In this document: one piece after another, positions 1 to 9,437 of the stretch
Layout: each line of letters opens with the position of its first letter
Numbering within the stretch: the stretch's first letter is position 1
From: Pontibacter aydingkolensis
GTDB taxonomy: Bacteria; Bacteroidota; Bacteroidia; Cytophagales; Hymenobacteraceae
Direction of reading: 5' to 3'
Assembly: GCF_019443125.1 (NCBI RefSeq)
Contig: NZ_JAHYXK010000014.1
Location: 47,588 to 111,587 of the forward strand
Length of the DNA stretch: 64,000 bases
Position numbers and translations under genes: made by a program
Notes under the pieces: generated by a model
The model's input: the letters and a program-made list of their open reading frames with translations, nothing else
Told to the model about the DNA's origin: nothing
The model's database searches: none

Positions 1-267
1 GCAGTTCTTACCGATAACAGTACAACCGTTTACAACCAATGCATGGCCATGGCCAAGATAAAACCCTTCTCCAACTGTTGTCCAATGGGGTAGCTCAATG
101 CCCATAAACCACTCTACCAGCAACTTGTAAAAGGCCAGGTAAGGCAGCCAGATAATTCTAAATAATTTGTTGTAGGAAGCAGGGCGGGCAAGCCTGAAGA
201 GCACCATTACTATGCGGCCTTTAAGGTTACCCTTATTTGCATTCCAGTCCTGGAAAATATATGACAT
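1..267 (-). CDS. Hexapeptide-repeat acyltransferase, N-terminal part (cut by window edge)
   Basis: The minus strand is open from the ATG at 265-267 to the window edge (89 codons), starting MSYIFQDWNANKGN. The last visible residues read GHGHALVVNGCTVIGKNC, the start of a left-handed beta-helix of hexapeptide repeats as in serine acetyltransferases and colanic-acid or capsule O-acetyltransferases (CysE/WcaF type). The preceding segment is rich in aromatic and basic residues, typical of small sugar or serine acetyltransferases in polysaccharide clusters. An in-frame TAA lies 12 codons upstream of the chosen ATG. Acceptor and exact subfamily cannot be told because most of the helix lies outside the window. 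Confidence 0.75.
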   Translation of the reverse strand, partial: MSYIFQDWNANKGNLKGRIVMVLFRLARPASYNKLFRIIWLPYLAFYKLLVEWFMGIELPHWTTVGEGFYLGHGHALVVNGCTVIGKNC

Positions 268-391
268 ACTATACTTTTAATTCATGTTTAGCTGAGACAT
301 ACGCTTTGACGAGCATGGTCGTTGCGCATACTTTAGCTCATGTAGGTCTTAGCGATCATTTTGGATTTATTTTGATGAGGTCAAGTTCACA

Positions 392-1267
392 TCAGCCTGT
401 TTCTTCTATCTGCTCTTCGTCGGCTTCAGCTGATTTTGAAAGTAACTCACGAAGCCGCTCTATATGTACTTTCATTTCCTCGACACGCTGTTGCTGCATA
501 CTTGCCCAGCGTTGATTGCCCTTAACAGTTTCTCCGCGCGATATGTGCTGTAAAATATTTCGCAGCTCCTCCAGTGTGCGCAGCGCCACCCACAGCGTTT
601 CCTCCAACGAGGCAGACATGCCATTCAGCAGCGAGTCCTGAGAATATGCATGACCGGAATGGCATCTGTAACGTTTAAGCGTACCCTCCTGCGAGAGCTC
701 CCATAAACCGCCTCCGCACTCGGGGCAGGAATAGGCAGTACGGTTTCCTGCTTTCTCTAATTCTTCGATGTTGGTTGTTGTACTGTTACTCATAATGCGT
801 TCTACCATTTGGGCCTCCTGCCTGATATCGGATGGCACTGTTAATGAACCATGAGACGTTTTGCTGCTTAACTCTTCCAGCAACTGCCGCATCTCATCTA
901 TTGCTACTACATAGTCTATGTTTATCTGCCGCATCACATTCTCCGGTAACGGAGGAAACTCGGCATCATCAGGGTGTTGTACAACAGTAACACCGCCACT
1001 TCTCCTGATAAACTCCATACCAAGTACACCATCGCTCATAAAGCCCGTCAGGATCACACCAATGGAGTTAGCACCATGGTAGGCAGCGGCTGAACGGAAC
1101 AAGGGGTCAATTGCCGGCCTGAACTGATTTTCGCGTGGCCCTCTTACCACCAACATCTGTCTTTTTGTTAAGAGCAGATGGTTATCGGCAGGTGCAAGAT
1201 ACACGGGATGATATGGCACTCCTGTTGGCAGAGGGTTCTTTAGATGAAAAAGACTTAAAGAAAACAC
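392..1267 (-). pseudogene. Truncated CheB-type methylesterase with C-terminal zinc ribbon
   Basis: The 291-residue frame begins at a GTG and matches the CheB catalytic domain only from its middle. It has YLAPADNHLLL, GPRENQFRPAIDPLFRSAA and the TGFMSDG loop that holds the catalytic Asp (D79). The GASAGG nucleophile Ser and the catalytic His, normally in the first 60 residues of the domain, are absent, and an in-frame stop lies 11 codons upstream. The C-terminal half keeps a zinc ribbon (CPECGGGLWE, then RYRCHSGHAYS) and helices typical of stand-alone CheB proteins. With two of three triad residues missing it should be catalytically dead. The break coincides with loss of the 5' end of the neighbouring STAS gene, so I call it a remnant. 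A translated zinc-ribbon protein cannot be excluded. Confidence 0.75.
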
Positions 1268-1504
1268 CTGATCCTGGATTGTGTTAGCCTCAAGAAGTTA
1301 ATGTACAGCAGCATCGGCTTAAGTGGCATAGTAAATCTGTTGCTCGAACTTAAGTCTGCCAACATAAGCATAGTTCTGTACAGGTGTGATAACTTAGTTA
1401 CCAGGCTCCTGAAACTGCTAAAGCTGGAAAACCTGTTTTACTTCTCCAGTACACTGGATGATGCGTACCTGCTATTAAACAAAACCTATAAAACTGCCTG
1501 TTAG
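1259..1504 (+). pseudogene. STAS-domain (anti-anti-sigma-like) remnant, 5' end lost
   Basis: The frame is open from 1259 and its first ATG is at 1301. It reads HLILDCVSLKKL, SSIGLSGIVNLLLELK, ISIVLYRC and VTRLLKLLKLENLFYF in order. That is the order of strand, switch helix and final strand in STAS domains of SpoIIAA/RsbV type, with SSIGLSG at the usual phosphoacceptor loop. The first strands of the fold are missing because a TAA lies just upstream at 1256. Translation from ATG 1301 would give 67 residues and delete the central strand, so a working protein is unlikely. It is head-to-head with the CheB remnant, and both lose their 5' ends at about 1255-1270. Confidence 0.6.
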
Positions 1505-1557
1505 TATCTCGCCTTAGAGTTTGGCTGGCTTAATAGGGGCATAGAACCATAGTTGTT

Positions 1558-1583
1558 AAGGCTGTAGCTAGCGCTACAGCCTT
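1558..1583. terminator. Bidirectional terminator hairpin
   Basis: AAGGCTGTAGC and GCTACAGCCTT form a perfect 11-bp stem around a TAGC loop, followed by ATTTATT. It sits between the end of the STAS remnant and the end of the convergent PBP gene. Confidence 0.8.
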
Positions 1584-1585
1584 AT

Positions 1586-4500
1586 TTATTCTTTCGTTGG
1601 CAACGGGGTTTTATTAACGGCAGCACCAGACTTATCAGCTGCTTTATTCTCTGCTAAAATTATTTGAGGCTCTTTCTCCTTGGGTTGTTCAGGCACCTGA
1701 TGGTTGTTCGTTTTACGCTTCATTTCCAGGTAAGGCTCCAGAATAGGCGCCATGCCACGCAGCACCTGCACTGGCAACGAAGAAGTGAAACGGAAGTCTG
1801 CTGCCTCATGTCCGGGAACAAAGGCAGTAAGCGTGCCGAAATGACTATCGCCCAGGAAAAATACAAAAGTGGCAGTACGATTTACTGCACGGGAAGCTAT
1901 TCTGTATCCCCTGGCACTAAGCGTATAAAATCTGTTATCGCCAGTACCTGTTTTGCCGCCCATACTTAAAGCTGTGCCATTGGCCATCATAAAGCCTCCC
2001 TGCAACCGCCGTGCTGTTCCAACATCTACTACTTCGGTTAAAACCTCCCTTACTATACCTGCCACTGCGGGCTCCATTACCTGTTCCTTCTCCAGGGGCT
2101 TAAACTTTAGAGAGGTTTCGTATGGGGTTAGAGCGGCAAAGTGAATTTCTTCGATCCGGATGGTGCGCTGGCGCACGCCATCACTCATTACAATACCCAT
2201 GAGTTCTGCCAGCGCCTCAGGTCGGTCTCCGGAAGAGCCAAGTGCAGTAGCCAGTGAAGGTACGAGTCGTTCAAAAGGGTAGCCCAGCCTGGCCCATCTT
2301 TTCTGTATATCATCGTATGCATCCAATTCCAGCATGGTACGAATGCGGGAGTCGCGGGCCCTTTTATACTTTGTCCGGAACAGCCAGGTATAAATTTCCT
2401 GGCGCTGCTTCTCGCTGGCTGCAACTGCATCAGACCAGGTTGCATCCGGATATTGCTTAAGGTAACTCAGCAGCCACAACTCCAGTGGGTGCGTTTTAGA
2501 AATGTACCCCTGATCAGAAAGGTTGTAGGCCTCTGGTCCATACCGCTCATACAGCTCTAACACCCTGTCATCTTTTATTTTCTCGTTGGGCAGGCGCTGG
2601 TGCAGAAATTTATGAAAGGTATCATAATCTGTTTCAGGGTACAGGTAGCGATGCACAGCAGCCAGGCGCACTTCATCATGATACAATCCATCCAGCAGTT
2701 TACTGAAACGCTCTTCCTGTGTTTTATCTTCATACTTGTTCCAAAAGCGCCTTAAGTATATTTTGCCTTCCCTGTCTGCAAATCGTTCCAGATAAAGCCG
2801 GCGGCGTGGGTCACTTACATCAGCAAGCAGTTTTGATGTACTGCCAACCTGCTGATTCATGGTGTAGCTCACGATATCGCGCATCAACCGAACAAAAGAC
2901 AAATTAATGGATTTCTGGAAGGCTTCGCGCACAGTGGGCCTTTCATGGTTATTATCGTTGCTAAAGTTGTGAAAGTAATGCCTGCCCCCTCCGGTAAAAA
3001 AAGATTCTCCGGGGTTTGCAGAGTACCGGCGCTCCAGTGCAGCTGTTAGTGTACCTCCCAGGCTCTTGTCCTTTGCCCTGCTTACGTGCTGCAATACCCA
3101 GCGGCTAAGGTTATCCTGCGGCTCTCTAAGCGCTTTTCGTACCTCATCCGGAGCTGCTTCTGCGTAGCGTTTATGGATCTCTGCTATGATCTCGAGGTAG
3201 GTGATGAGTACCCTTAACTTTGCTGTTGACCCAAGTTCCAGTTTGCTGCCCTCGTTTATATCGAATGGCTGATCGGTATTGTCGGTTTGCACCCGAACGA
3301 GGTTACCGTATGGTGTGCGCTCAAACAAGGTAAAGCTGTAAAGCACGGCCTGTGTTCGCCCCGGGGAAAGCATTCTTTTACCAAGCACGCCTGCCGAGCT
3401 GGCAAACTCCGGGTCATTCAGGCTGCTAAGGTAATTTGTGATCTGCTCCTGCAAGTCGTTCTGCAGTGTAGTAGTGGCAGCCAGGTCCATCCGGTCCAGG
3501 TCGTAGAGTGGTTTTCCGAGCAATTCTGAGAGATGAGTGCGTGCAACTAAGGACCCTTTATCGGTGCTTCTTGGTGCAAAAGCCGGGTTGCTGCTAAAGT
3601 CTCTGAAGTTAACATGCTGTGCAAGGCCTGCATCCCGGAGTTGCGGGCTGATGTAGCCATTGCCCGCCAGGAGACGAAGATAACTTCCGGTAAGCTCATT
3701 TAATTCATCTCGTCCATTAGGGCCAAGGTAGTAGGTTGGTCTCCTTTGGGCTATCATAAGTGAAAGCACCTGGCGCAGGGCCTGGCCTTTGGCCAATAGG
3801 GTATCACCAGAAGCATTGGTCTGATTTAGCAGCATGTTTACCTGATCCATGTCGGAGTCGAACCAAACTTTTAATCCATCTCCAATGCCATGAACTTCCC
3901 CGTAACCCGGTGCTCCGGATAGCGGTACAGAATTTAGATAGGAAAGAACGATATCTTTCCTGGCTGGCAGCGTTTTCGGGCCTGCCTGGTAAGCCCGTAC
4001 GCTGGCAGATACCATTTGTCTCATCTTTTCACGGGCATCTACTGTTATTCCACCAGGTGAATGCCTGAATTTCTCCATTTGGGTAGCAAGTGTGCTACCT
4101 CCTATAGTTTTATATTCCAGCCCTATTAGGTTACCAGCTTCGTGCAGTGAGGCTTTTGAAAACCGCACCCAATCTACAGCAGGATTCATAAAATGCTTTC
4201 CGGAATCCAGCAAGTCACGGTTCTCAATAAACAACAGTGACTGTACCATTAATGCTGGTACTGAGTCAAAAGAAGTATAAATGCGGCCCGGATAAGTGTA
4301 CTTGTATACAGAGGTGCCATTACTGTCTTTAATATAAAGGCCTGTTTGGGTCTTCTCCTTATAAGGGATAAAGTACCCCCGTGAAGCATAATTTAAAAGA
4401 TCCGGAGAAAACCTAGTCTGGTATTCGATGTTCATGCCATGTGCCTGCACCCGATCCAGAAGCTTTGGCAAATGCGCATAGCCCAACCGCTTATCAAAGG

Positions 4501-4753
4501 GGCCGCCTTTGGGGTATACAATGGAATTACTTGGCCCTGCTTCTAAATTATAAGTTAAAGTAGCAGCAAAACCGGAGATCTCGCTTGCCTGAATGCGGGA
4601 AGTTCGGACCTCATAGATCACAACAGTAGTGGCAATACTTATTATGAGGAGCAGTAAGCATAGCAGTATCCATTTAAAGACCCTGCCGGGTTTACGTTTC
4701 GCCTTTTCTTGGATATTATCCTGAAGGTCCGGACGGTAATTATTGACTACCAT
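1586..4753 (-). CDS. Class A penicillin-binding protein (glycosyltransferase 51 plus transpeptidase)
   Basis: A 1055-residue bifunctional peptidoglycan synthase. A single N-terminal membrane anchor lies at residues about 27-47. The glycosyltransferase-51 domain follows, with catalytic Glu177 in FIENRD and the GGSTLATQMEKF block at 218-229. The transpeptidase has SxxK (S509-T-A-K512), SxN (S615-I-N617) and KTG (934-936), so all catalytic motifs are present. The SxN to KTG distance is about 320 residues, much longer than usual. The extra, highly charged segment (about 625-830) explains the large size. It is transcribed alone, with a terminator at 1558-1583 and a 9-bp inverted repeat at 4825-4850 upstream. 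The start is the first ATG, with a short basic cytoplasmic tail before the anchor. Confidence 0.92.
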   Translation of the reverse strand: MVVNNYRPDLQDNIQEKAKRKPGRVFKWILLCLLLLIISIATTVVIYEVRTSRIQASEISGFAATLTYNLEAGPSNSIVYPKGGPFDKRLGYAHLPKLLDRVQAHGMNIEYQTRFSPDLLNYASRGYFIPYKEKTQTGLYIKDSNGTSVYKYTYPGRIYTSFDSVPALMVQSLLFIENRDLLDSGKHFMNPAVDWVRFSKASLHEAGNLIGLEYKTIGGSTLATQMEKFRHSPGGITVDAREKMRQMVSASVRAYQAGPKTLPARKDIVLSYLNSVPLSGAPGYGEVHGIGDGLKVWFDSDMDQVNMLLNQTNASGDTLLAKGQALRQVLSLMIAQRRPTYYLGPNGRDELNELTGSYLRLLAGNGYISPQLRDAGLAQHVNFRDFSSNPAFAPRSTDKGSLVARTHLSELLGKPLYDLDRMDLAATTTLQNDLQEQITNYLSSLNDPEFASSAGVLGKRMLSPGRTQAVLYSFTLFERTPYGNLVRVQTDNTDQPFDINEGSKLELGSTAKLRVLITYLEIIAEIHKRYAEAAPDEVRKALREPQDNLSRWVLQHVSRAKDKSLGGTLTAALERRYSANPGESFFTGGGRHYFHNFSNDNNHERPTVREAFQKSINLSFVRLMRDIVSYTMNQQVGSTSKLLADVSDPRRRLYLERFADREGKIYLRRFWNKYEDKTQEERFSKLLDGLYHDEVRLAAVHRYLYPETDYDTFHKFLHQRLPNEKIKDDRVLELYERYGPEAYNLSDQGYISKTHPLELWLLSYLKQYPDATWSDAVAASEKQRQEIYTWLFRTKYKRARDSRIRTMLELDAYDDIQKRWARLGYPFERLVPSLATALGSSGDRPEALAELMGIVMSDGVRQRTIRIEEIHFAALTPYETSLKFKPLEKEQVMEPAVAGIVREVLTEVVDVGTARRLQGGFMMANGTALSMGGKTGTGDNRFYTLSARGYRIASRAVNRTATFVFFLGDSHFGTLTAFVPGHEAADFRFTSSLPVQVLRGMAPILEPYLEMKRKTNNHQVPEQPKEKEPQIILAENKAADKSGAAVNKTPLPTKE

Positions 4754-5214
4754 CGCTGGATTATTTTTAGAGTTCGTAAATGTGTTTCACTATTTGTTAC
4801 GTGTACTTAAGCTATTTGGTGGCCTTAACATACAAAAAAGTGTATGTTAAAGGGTAAGCCGGCACTACCAGCAGGCAAACAGTTACAGCGAAAACAAAAA
4901 ACACATAAAACTCTTATATACAACAACTTAAACATCTTTCAATTAATCAGATGTTTTCGAGTGAGAGCCAGGAAAAAAAATTGTAATAAAGTACGACTCA
5001 GACAGGTCTTAAGCTCATAAGGTATACACTGCATACTTTATTCATCCGCTTCTTTTATAGTAATTTTAAAAGTATAGCCAATCTGGCATATTAAGCAGTA
5101 CAAATGCTGTTAGCAACATTAAACTGCCAGGTACTTCTGCTCCTACTTAACCTATAGGTCCGGAGTTACTAAGCAGAGCTGTGCCCTGGTCAGAATAACA
5201 TAATAACAGCATAA
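4754..5214. other. AT-rich intergenic region without a gene
   Basis: No credible coding frame on either strand. TTAACATAC and GTATGTTAA form a 9-bp inverted repeat around an A-rich 8-nt loop at 4825-4850, about 72 bp upstream of the PBP start. It could be an operator or a hairpin in the PBP leader. The rest is AT-rich DNA with no recognised element. Confidence 0.6.
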
Positions 5215-5261
5215 GCTACAGTAAAATCTCCGCCTATGTTGTCCGGCAATTTTACTGTAGC
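5215..5261 (-). terminator. Long-stem hairpin downstream of the CheB-CheR-kinase gene
   Basis: GCTACAGTAAAAT at 5215-5227 pairs perfectly with ATTTTACTGTAGC at 5249-5261 across a 21-nt loop. It lies immediately 3' of the gene ending at 5271. There is no T-run after the stem on the minus strand, so it may be a processing or stabilising hairpin rather than an intrinsic terminator. Confidence 0.6.
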
Positions 5262-5270
5262 TCCGGGAAG

Positions 5271-8200
5271 CTAATCCTTAAAGTACAGTTCAAACGCAGT
5301 GCCTTTACCTTCAGTGCTGTTAACTTTAATATACCCGTTTGCGTTGTCTACTAACCTTTTTACAATGTATAATCCCATGCCAGTGCCATCCACATGTGTA
5401 TGGAAACGCTTAAACAGCGTAAATAACTTCGATACATTATCTTTGCTGATACCTAGCCCGTTGTCTGAAATGGTTAGTAACACATGGCCATCAACCCGCT
5501 TTGTAGTTATAGTTATTTCAGGTGTTCTGTCTTTAGATTTATACTTTATAGCATTGCTTACCAGGTTGTAAAGCACACTGTACAGGTTCTTTTTGGAGAA
5601 GTTTACTTCCGGAGCTTCAGCAAAATCTGCATTGATTATTGCGTCTTCACTTCCCGCTAATTCCTTTACACTTTCTACTACATCATTAAAGACTTCCTGA
5701 AAATCCACCTGCTCAGGCTCACCGTCTATATTGCGCTGTACCTTTGCTATGTCTGTCAGGTCTTTTATCACGTTTTTAAACCTGTTGATAGCCCCTTTCA
5801 TCATTTCGAAAACAGGCTGAGTAGGTTCTCCTGGTATAGGCCCGGCAGCGGCGATCTGCTCTTCCAGCAACAGCATAAGGCCTTCAATGTTAGCTATCGG
5901 CAATTTCAGGTCATGTGAGGCAGTATAAACAAACGTGTCCAGGTCTTCGATAACGCGAAGCAGGTGCTCGTTTGTCTCCTGAAGTTTTTCCTGGGTTAAC
6001 TTAAGGTCTGTCAGGTCGATAAATGAGCCCAGCACCCGGTAAGGCATCTTATACTCATTGTGCATAATGTGCGCCCTGTTAGAGACATAAGCATACGTAC
6101 CATCAGACTTTAAAAGCCTGTATTCACCGGACCATTGCTCTTTCCCATCGTTTATGGCCTTGCCAATGCTTTTCTCTATTCTTTCTTTGTCGTCGGGGTG
6201 TATCAGTTTAAACCAGCCATCAACTCCATTGCTCATTTCAGCTGCTGAATAGCCTAGCATTGTCTCCAAACTGTCGCTCCACCACACATGGTTAGTTACC
6301 AGGTTCCAGTCCCAGATCACATCGTTGGTAGCCATCGACACCATCCTGAAGCGTTCTTCACTGGAGGCCAGTTCGCGGGTGCGCTCGGTTACCCGTTTCT
6401 CAAGCTCATTATTCAGTTTTATTAGGTTTTCCTCGGCTATTTTCAGGTCTTCATAAGCCATCAGTACCTTATCTTCGCTTTCCTTTTTCTCTGTGATGTC
6501 GGCCATGGTTACGGTTACGCCATCACCCATTTTAACGGCAGCTATCTCGTACCATACTTTATTGCCGTCAAGCTCCAGCTGCTGTTCAATGTGTATTGAA
6601 TGTCCGCCCTCCACAACATTTATAAACTTTTTAAGCAGCCCGCTTTTCTTCATAAACGGCGAAGTGGAAAGCACACTTGAATTAAGTAACTCAGCCTGCG
6701 AATGGCCAATCAGGCTTTCTGACCTCTTGTTTAATAGTGTCCAGGTAAAATCTTTTATTTGATGCTTATCGTCCCTCACTGCCCTGAAAGCCATTATGCT
6801 GTTTAGCGAGCTATTAAGTACTCCCTGCACCACGTTGCTCAGGGTTTTAAGGGTAGTTACATCTACAAAGCTCACTACTACACCATCCTTGTTACCATCG
6901 TGTTTGAGGTATGGGATAATGCGCATCAGGTAGAACTTGCCTCCATTTGCTTCTACTTCCTGTTCGATTTCAGCAGAGGTATTGTTCACGTGCTGTATGT
7001 CTTCTATCAGGCGGGAGTATTTTAAGTTATGAGACAGGTGATGAATAGGCCGGCCTGTGTCTCCCTCGATAATATTGATCAGACCGTTAATGGAAGGCGT
7101 GAACTTGCGGATAACCAGGTTGTGGTCCACAAAAAGCTGCCCGATGTTAGAGCTTCTGAAATAGTTGTCCAGGTCTTCGTTAAGCTCCTGCAGTTCCTTT
7201 ATCTTTAGCTGATGCTCGGAGTTAACCGTGTGCAGCTCCTCGTTCAGCGATTGCATCTCCTCGTTAGAGCTCTGTAGTTCCTCATTAGACGACATGAGCT
7301 CTTCGTTTGTAGATTGCAGTTCCTCGTTGGCTGTGCTCAGGTCCTGTACCGTAAGCTGCAGCCCTTCCCGTGCCTCTTTAAGCTCAGACTCAAGGGTGGC
7401 CAGTTGCTGGTAATAGTCTGAATCCGAAACAAATGTAAGATCTGATACTTTTGGTATAGGAGTTACCTCCCCCATCTCCTGCAGCAGCACAAGTATAACT
7501 TTAGGTTGCTCTTTATCCAGAGTGATTGGGCGTATAGACACGTGTACCAACTGCTCTTTTTTACCAAGCTTTAAGGTTACCTGCCTGGCCACAACTTTAC
7601 GGTCCTGCTTAATGGCTTTCCGGATGCCTACACTCAGTGTTACCGCAAGTTCCTCGGGCACCATTTTAATCAGGTTAAAATGCAGGCGCTTGTCCGGGAA
7701 TTTCAGGAAACGGTCTATATCACCGATGCCGTGCAGCAACTGGTAGTTCTCATCTACATAAAGGCCTGTTACTTTAAAATCCTCCGAAACGGCGTCCATA
7801 AAGGATTCATTGTAAAGGCCTGCAGGTGTATTCTTATGTGTCACAGCCTGATGGTTACTATAATTTGCCTGTTGGGTGTAGTCCGTAATCCCATAGCTTT
7901 TCTTGATGCCTTTGCTTTCCTTTACCTTCCTGAATATCTTCCACTTGCGGTTTTCCTCGGTAAAATAGGATTTCATTTCCCCGATATGCTCGCTTGGCCC
8001 TAGGAAAAGATAGCCATTCTGTTTCAGAGCATACGGAAACAGAGACAACACTCTGTTCTGAAGGTCAGCATTTAAGTAAATGAGCATGTTGCGGCACGAC
8101 ACAAGGTCAATACGGCTATAAGGCGGGTCTTTCTGCAAGTCGTGCTGCGCAAACACCACCATTTTGCGAATTTCCTCATTTACAATGTACCGGTTTCCTT

Positions 8201-9371
8201 GCTGGTAGAAAAAGCGCTTAAGTCTTTCAGGCGAAACCTGCTTGGCTATTGAAAGCGGATAACTGCCTTTAGAAGCCTGTGTTATAGCCTGCTGATCGAC
8301 GTCGGTGGCAAACAACTTTACATATGGTTCGAGACCCAGCTTTTCAAATGCTTCTTTAAAAAGTATGGCAAGGGAGTATACTTCTTCCCCTGTGCTGCAG
8401 GCTGCTGTCCATACTTTAACAGGTTCGTCTCCTTTCTTTTCGGATATTATATTAGGAATTACTTCCTTCTCCAGATACTCAAATGCTTCCGGGTCGCGAA
8501 AAAAGCTGGTGACGTTGATAAAAAACTCCTGACAAAGCTTTTTGATCTCTGCCGGGTTTTCGTGCAGATAATTAAGATAAGCTCTCAGGTCAGGCACCTT
8601 CAGGTGGTCCATGCGTTTTCGGATCCTGCGGTTAATGGTTGCCTCTTTATAGTTGGTAAAATCTGTTTGTGTGTGGGTACACACCAGGTCAAGAATCTCT
8701 TTTAAGATCGCTTCATCCTCTCCCTGTTCATTTTGCTCTATTAAACTCTTCACTAACGGAATTTTACGCGTGAATTCTATTATCTCTTCCGGCATGTGCT
8801 GTGGAGCCAGTACGTAGTCAACAAATCCGGCATCTATCACGCTACGCGGCATACCGTCAAATTTAGCTGTAGCAGGATCCTGCACTACAACCATTCCACC
8901 GGCTCTTTTAATTGCCCTTGCTCCTTTCGTGCCATCTGTACCAGTACCGGAAAGCACGATGCCGATTGCATACTTACCACGGTTTTTTGCCATTGACTCA
9001 AAGAACAGATCAATGGCAAAATTAGGCTCACGGCTACGGGTCTTGTCCTCGAGGCGCAGGCGACCATGCTCTATGGTAAGCTGTTTACCGCTCGGAAGCA
9101 CATACACACAATTAGGCCTTGTAAACATGTTGTCTTCTGCCTCCCGAACCTGCATCTGCGTATGCTTAGACAGAAGTTCAGCCATCAGGCTTTTATGATC
9201 CGGGGATAAGTGCTGTATGATGACAAAGGAAAAGCTGGAGTTATTCGGAAAATGATCGAACAACTTGTGAATAGCCTCTAAACCACCTGCTGAGGCGCCA
9301 ATAGCAACCAGATAATGATCTGCTACGGGTTTTATGTTTTCCTTCCTGGGTTCTGCTTTAGATGATGCCAT
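5271..9371 (-). CDS. CheB-CheR-PAS-histidine kinase hybrid
   Basis: A 1366-residue signalling protein. The CheB domain is complete: GASAGG Ser27, IIQHLSPDH His54 and GTGTDG Asp146. A CheR methyltransferase follows at about residues 210-490, with the SAM-binding AACSTGEE motif and NVTSFFRDPEAF. Next comes a coiled coil of repeated NEEL(Q/M)S(T/S)NEE units at about 690-760, then three PAS-like sensor segments and a histidine kinase core. The kinase has His1153 in YTASHDLKLP, an N box (NLVSNAIKY), DNGLGI and GTGMGLYIVKR. There is no receiver domain and no membrane segment, so it is cytoplasmic and must signal to a separate regulator. It follows the phytochrome gene by 66 bp on the same strand and is its most likely partner (inference). 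Confidence 0.93.
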   Translation of the reverse strand: MASSKAEPRKENIKPVADHYLVAIGASAGGLEAIHKLFDHFPNNSSFSFVIIQHLSPDHKSLMAELLSKHTQMQVREAEDNMFTRPNCVYVLPSGKQLTIEHGRLRLEDKTRSREPNFAIDLFFESMAKNRGKYAIGIVLSGTGTDGTKGARAIKRAGGMVVVQDPATAKFDGMPRSVIDAGFVDYVLAPQHMPEEIIEFTRKIPLVKSLIEQNEQGEDEAILKEILDLVCTHTQTDFTNYKEATINRRIRKRMDHLKVPDLRAYLNYLHENPAEIKKLCQEFFINVTSFFRDPEAFEYLEKEVIPNIISEKKGDEPVKVWTAACSTGEEVYSLAILFKEAFEKLGLEPYVKLFATDVDQQAITQASKGSYPLSIAKQVSPERLKRFFYQQGNRYIVNEEIRKMVVFAQHDLQKDPPYSRIDLVSCRNMLIYLNADLQNRVLSLFPYALKQNGYLFLGPSEHIGEMKSYFTEENRKWKIFRKVKESKGIKKSYGITDYTQQANYSNHQAVTHKNTPAGLYNESFMDAVSEDFKVTGLYVDENYQLLHGIGDIDRFLKFPDKRLHFNLIKMVPEELAVTLSVGIRKAIKQDRKVVARQVTLKLGKKEQLVHVSIRPITLDKEQPKVILVLLQEMGEVTPIPKVSDLTFVSDSDYYQQLATLESELKEAREGLQLTVQDLSTANEELQSTNEELMSSNEELQSSNEEMQSLNEELHTVNSEHQLKIKELQELNEDLDNYFRSSNIGQLFVDHNLVIRKFTPSINGLINIIEGDTGRPIHHLSHNLKYSRLIEDIQHVNNTSAEIEQEVEANGGKFYLMRIIPYLKHDGNKDGVVVSFVDVTTLKTLSNVVQGVLNSSLNSIMAFRAVRDDKHQIKDFTWTLLNKRSESLIGHSQAELLNSSVLSTSPFMKKSGLLKKFINVVEGGHSIHIEQQLELDGNKVWYEIAAVKMGDGVTVTMADITEKKESEDKVLMAYEDLKIAEENLIKLNNELEKRVTERTRELASSEERFRMVSMATNDVIWDWNLVTNHVWWSDSLETMLGYSAAEMSNGVDGWFKLIHPDDKERIEKSIGKAINDGKEQWSGEYRLLKSDGTYAYVSNRAHIMHNEYKMPYRVLGSFIDLTDLKLTQEKLQETNEHLLRVIEDLDTFVYTASHDLKLPIANIEGLMLLLEEQIAAAGPIPGEPTQPVFEMMKGAINRFKNVIKDLTDIAKVQRNIDGEPEQVDFQEVFNDVVESVKELAGSEDAIINADFAEAPEVNFSKKNLYSVLYNLVSNAIKYKSKDRTPEITITTKRVDGHVLLTISDNGLGISKDNVSKLFTLFKRFHTHVDGTGMGLYIVKRLVDNANGYIKVNSTEGKGTAFELYFKD

Positions 9372-9437
9372 TGGTAATATTACTGATCTGCCTGCTTTCT
9401 TTGAATCTTATGGTGCTTTTCTCTATCCAAAAACAAG

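Noticed and set aside
1301..1504. A complete small STAS protein starting at ATG 1301
   Set aside because: STAS similarity continues upstream of that ATG to 1262, so this start would lose a core strand; a remnant is more likely.
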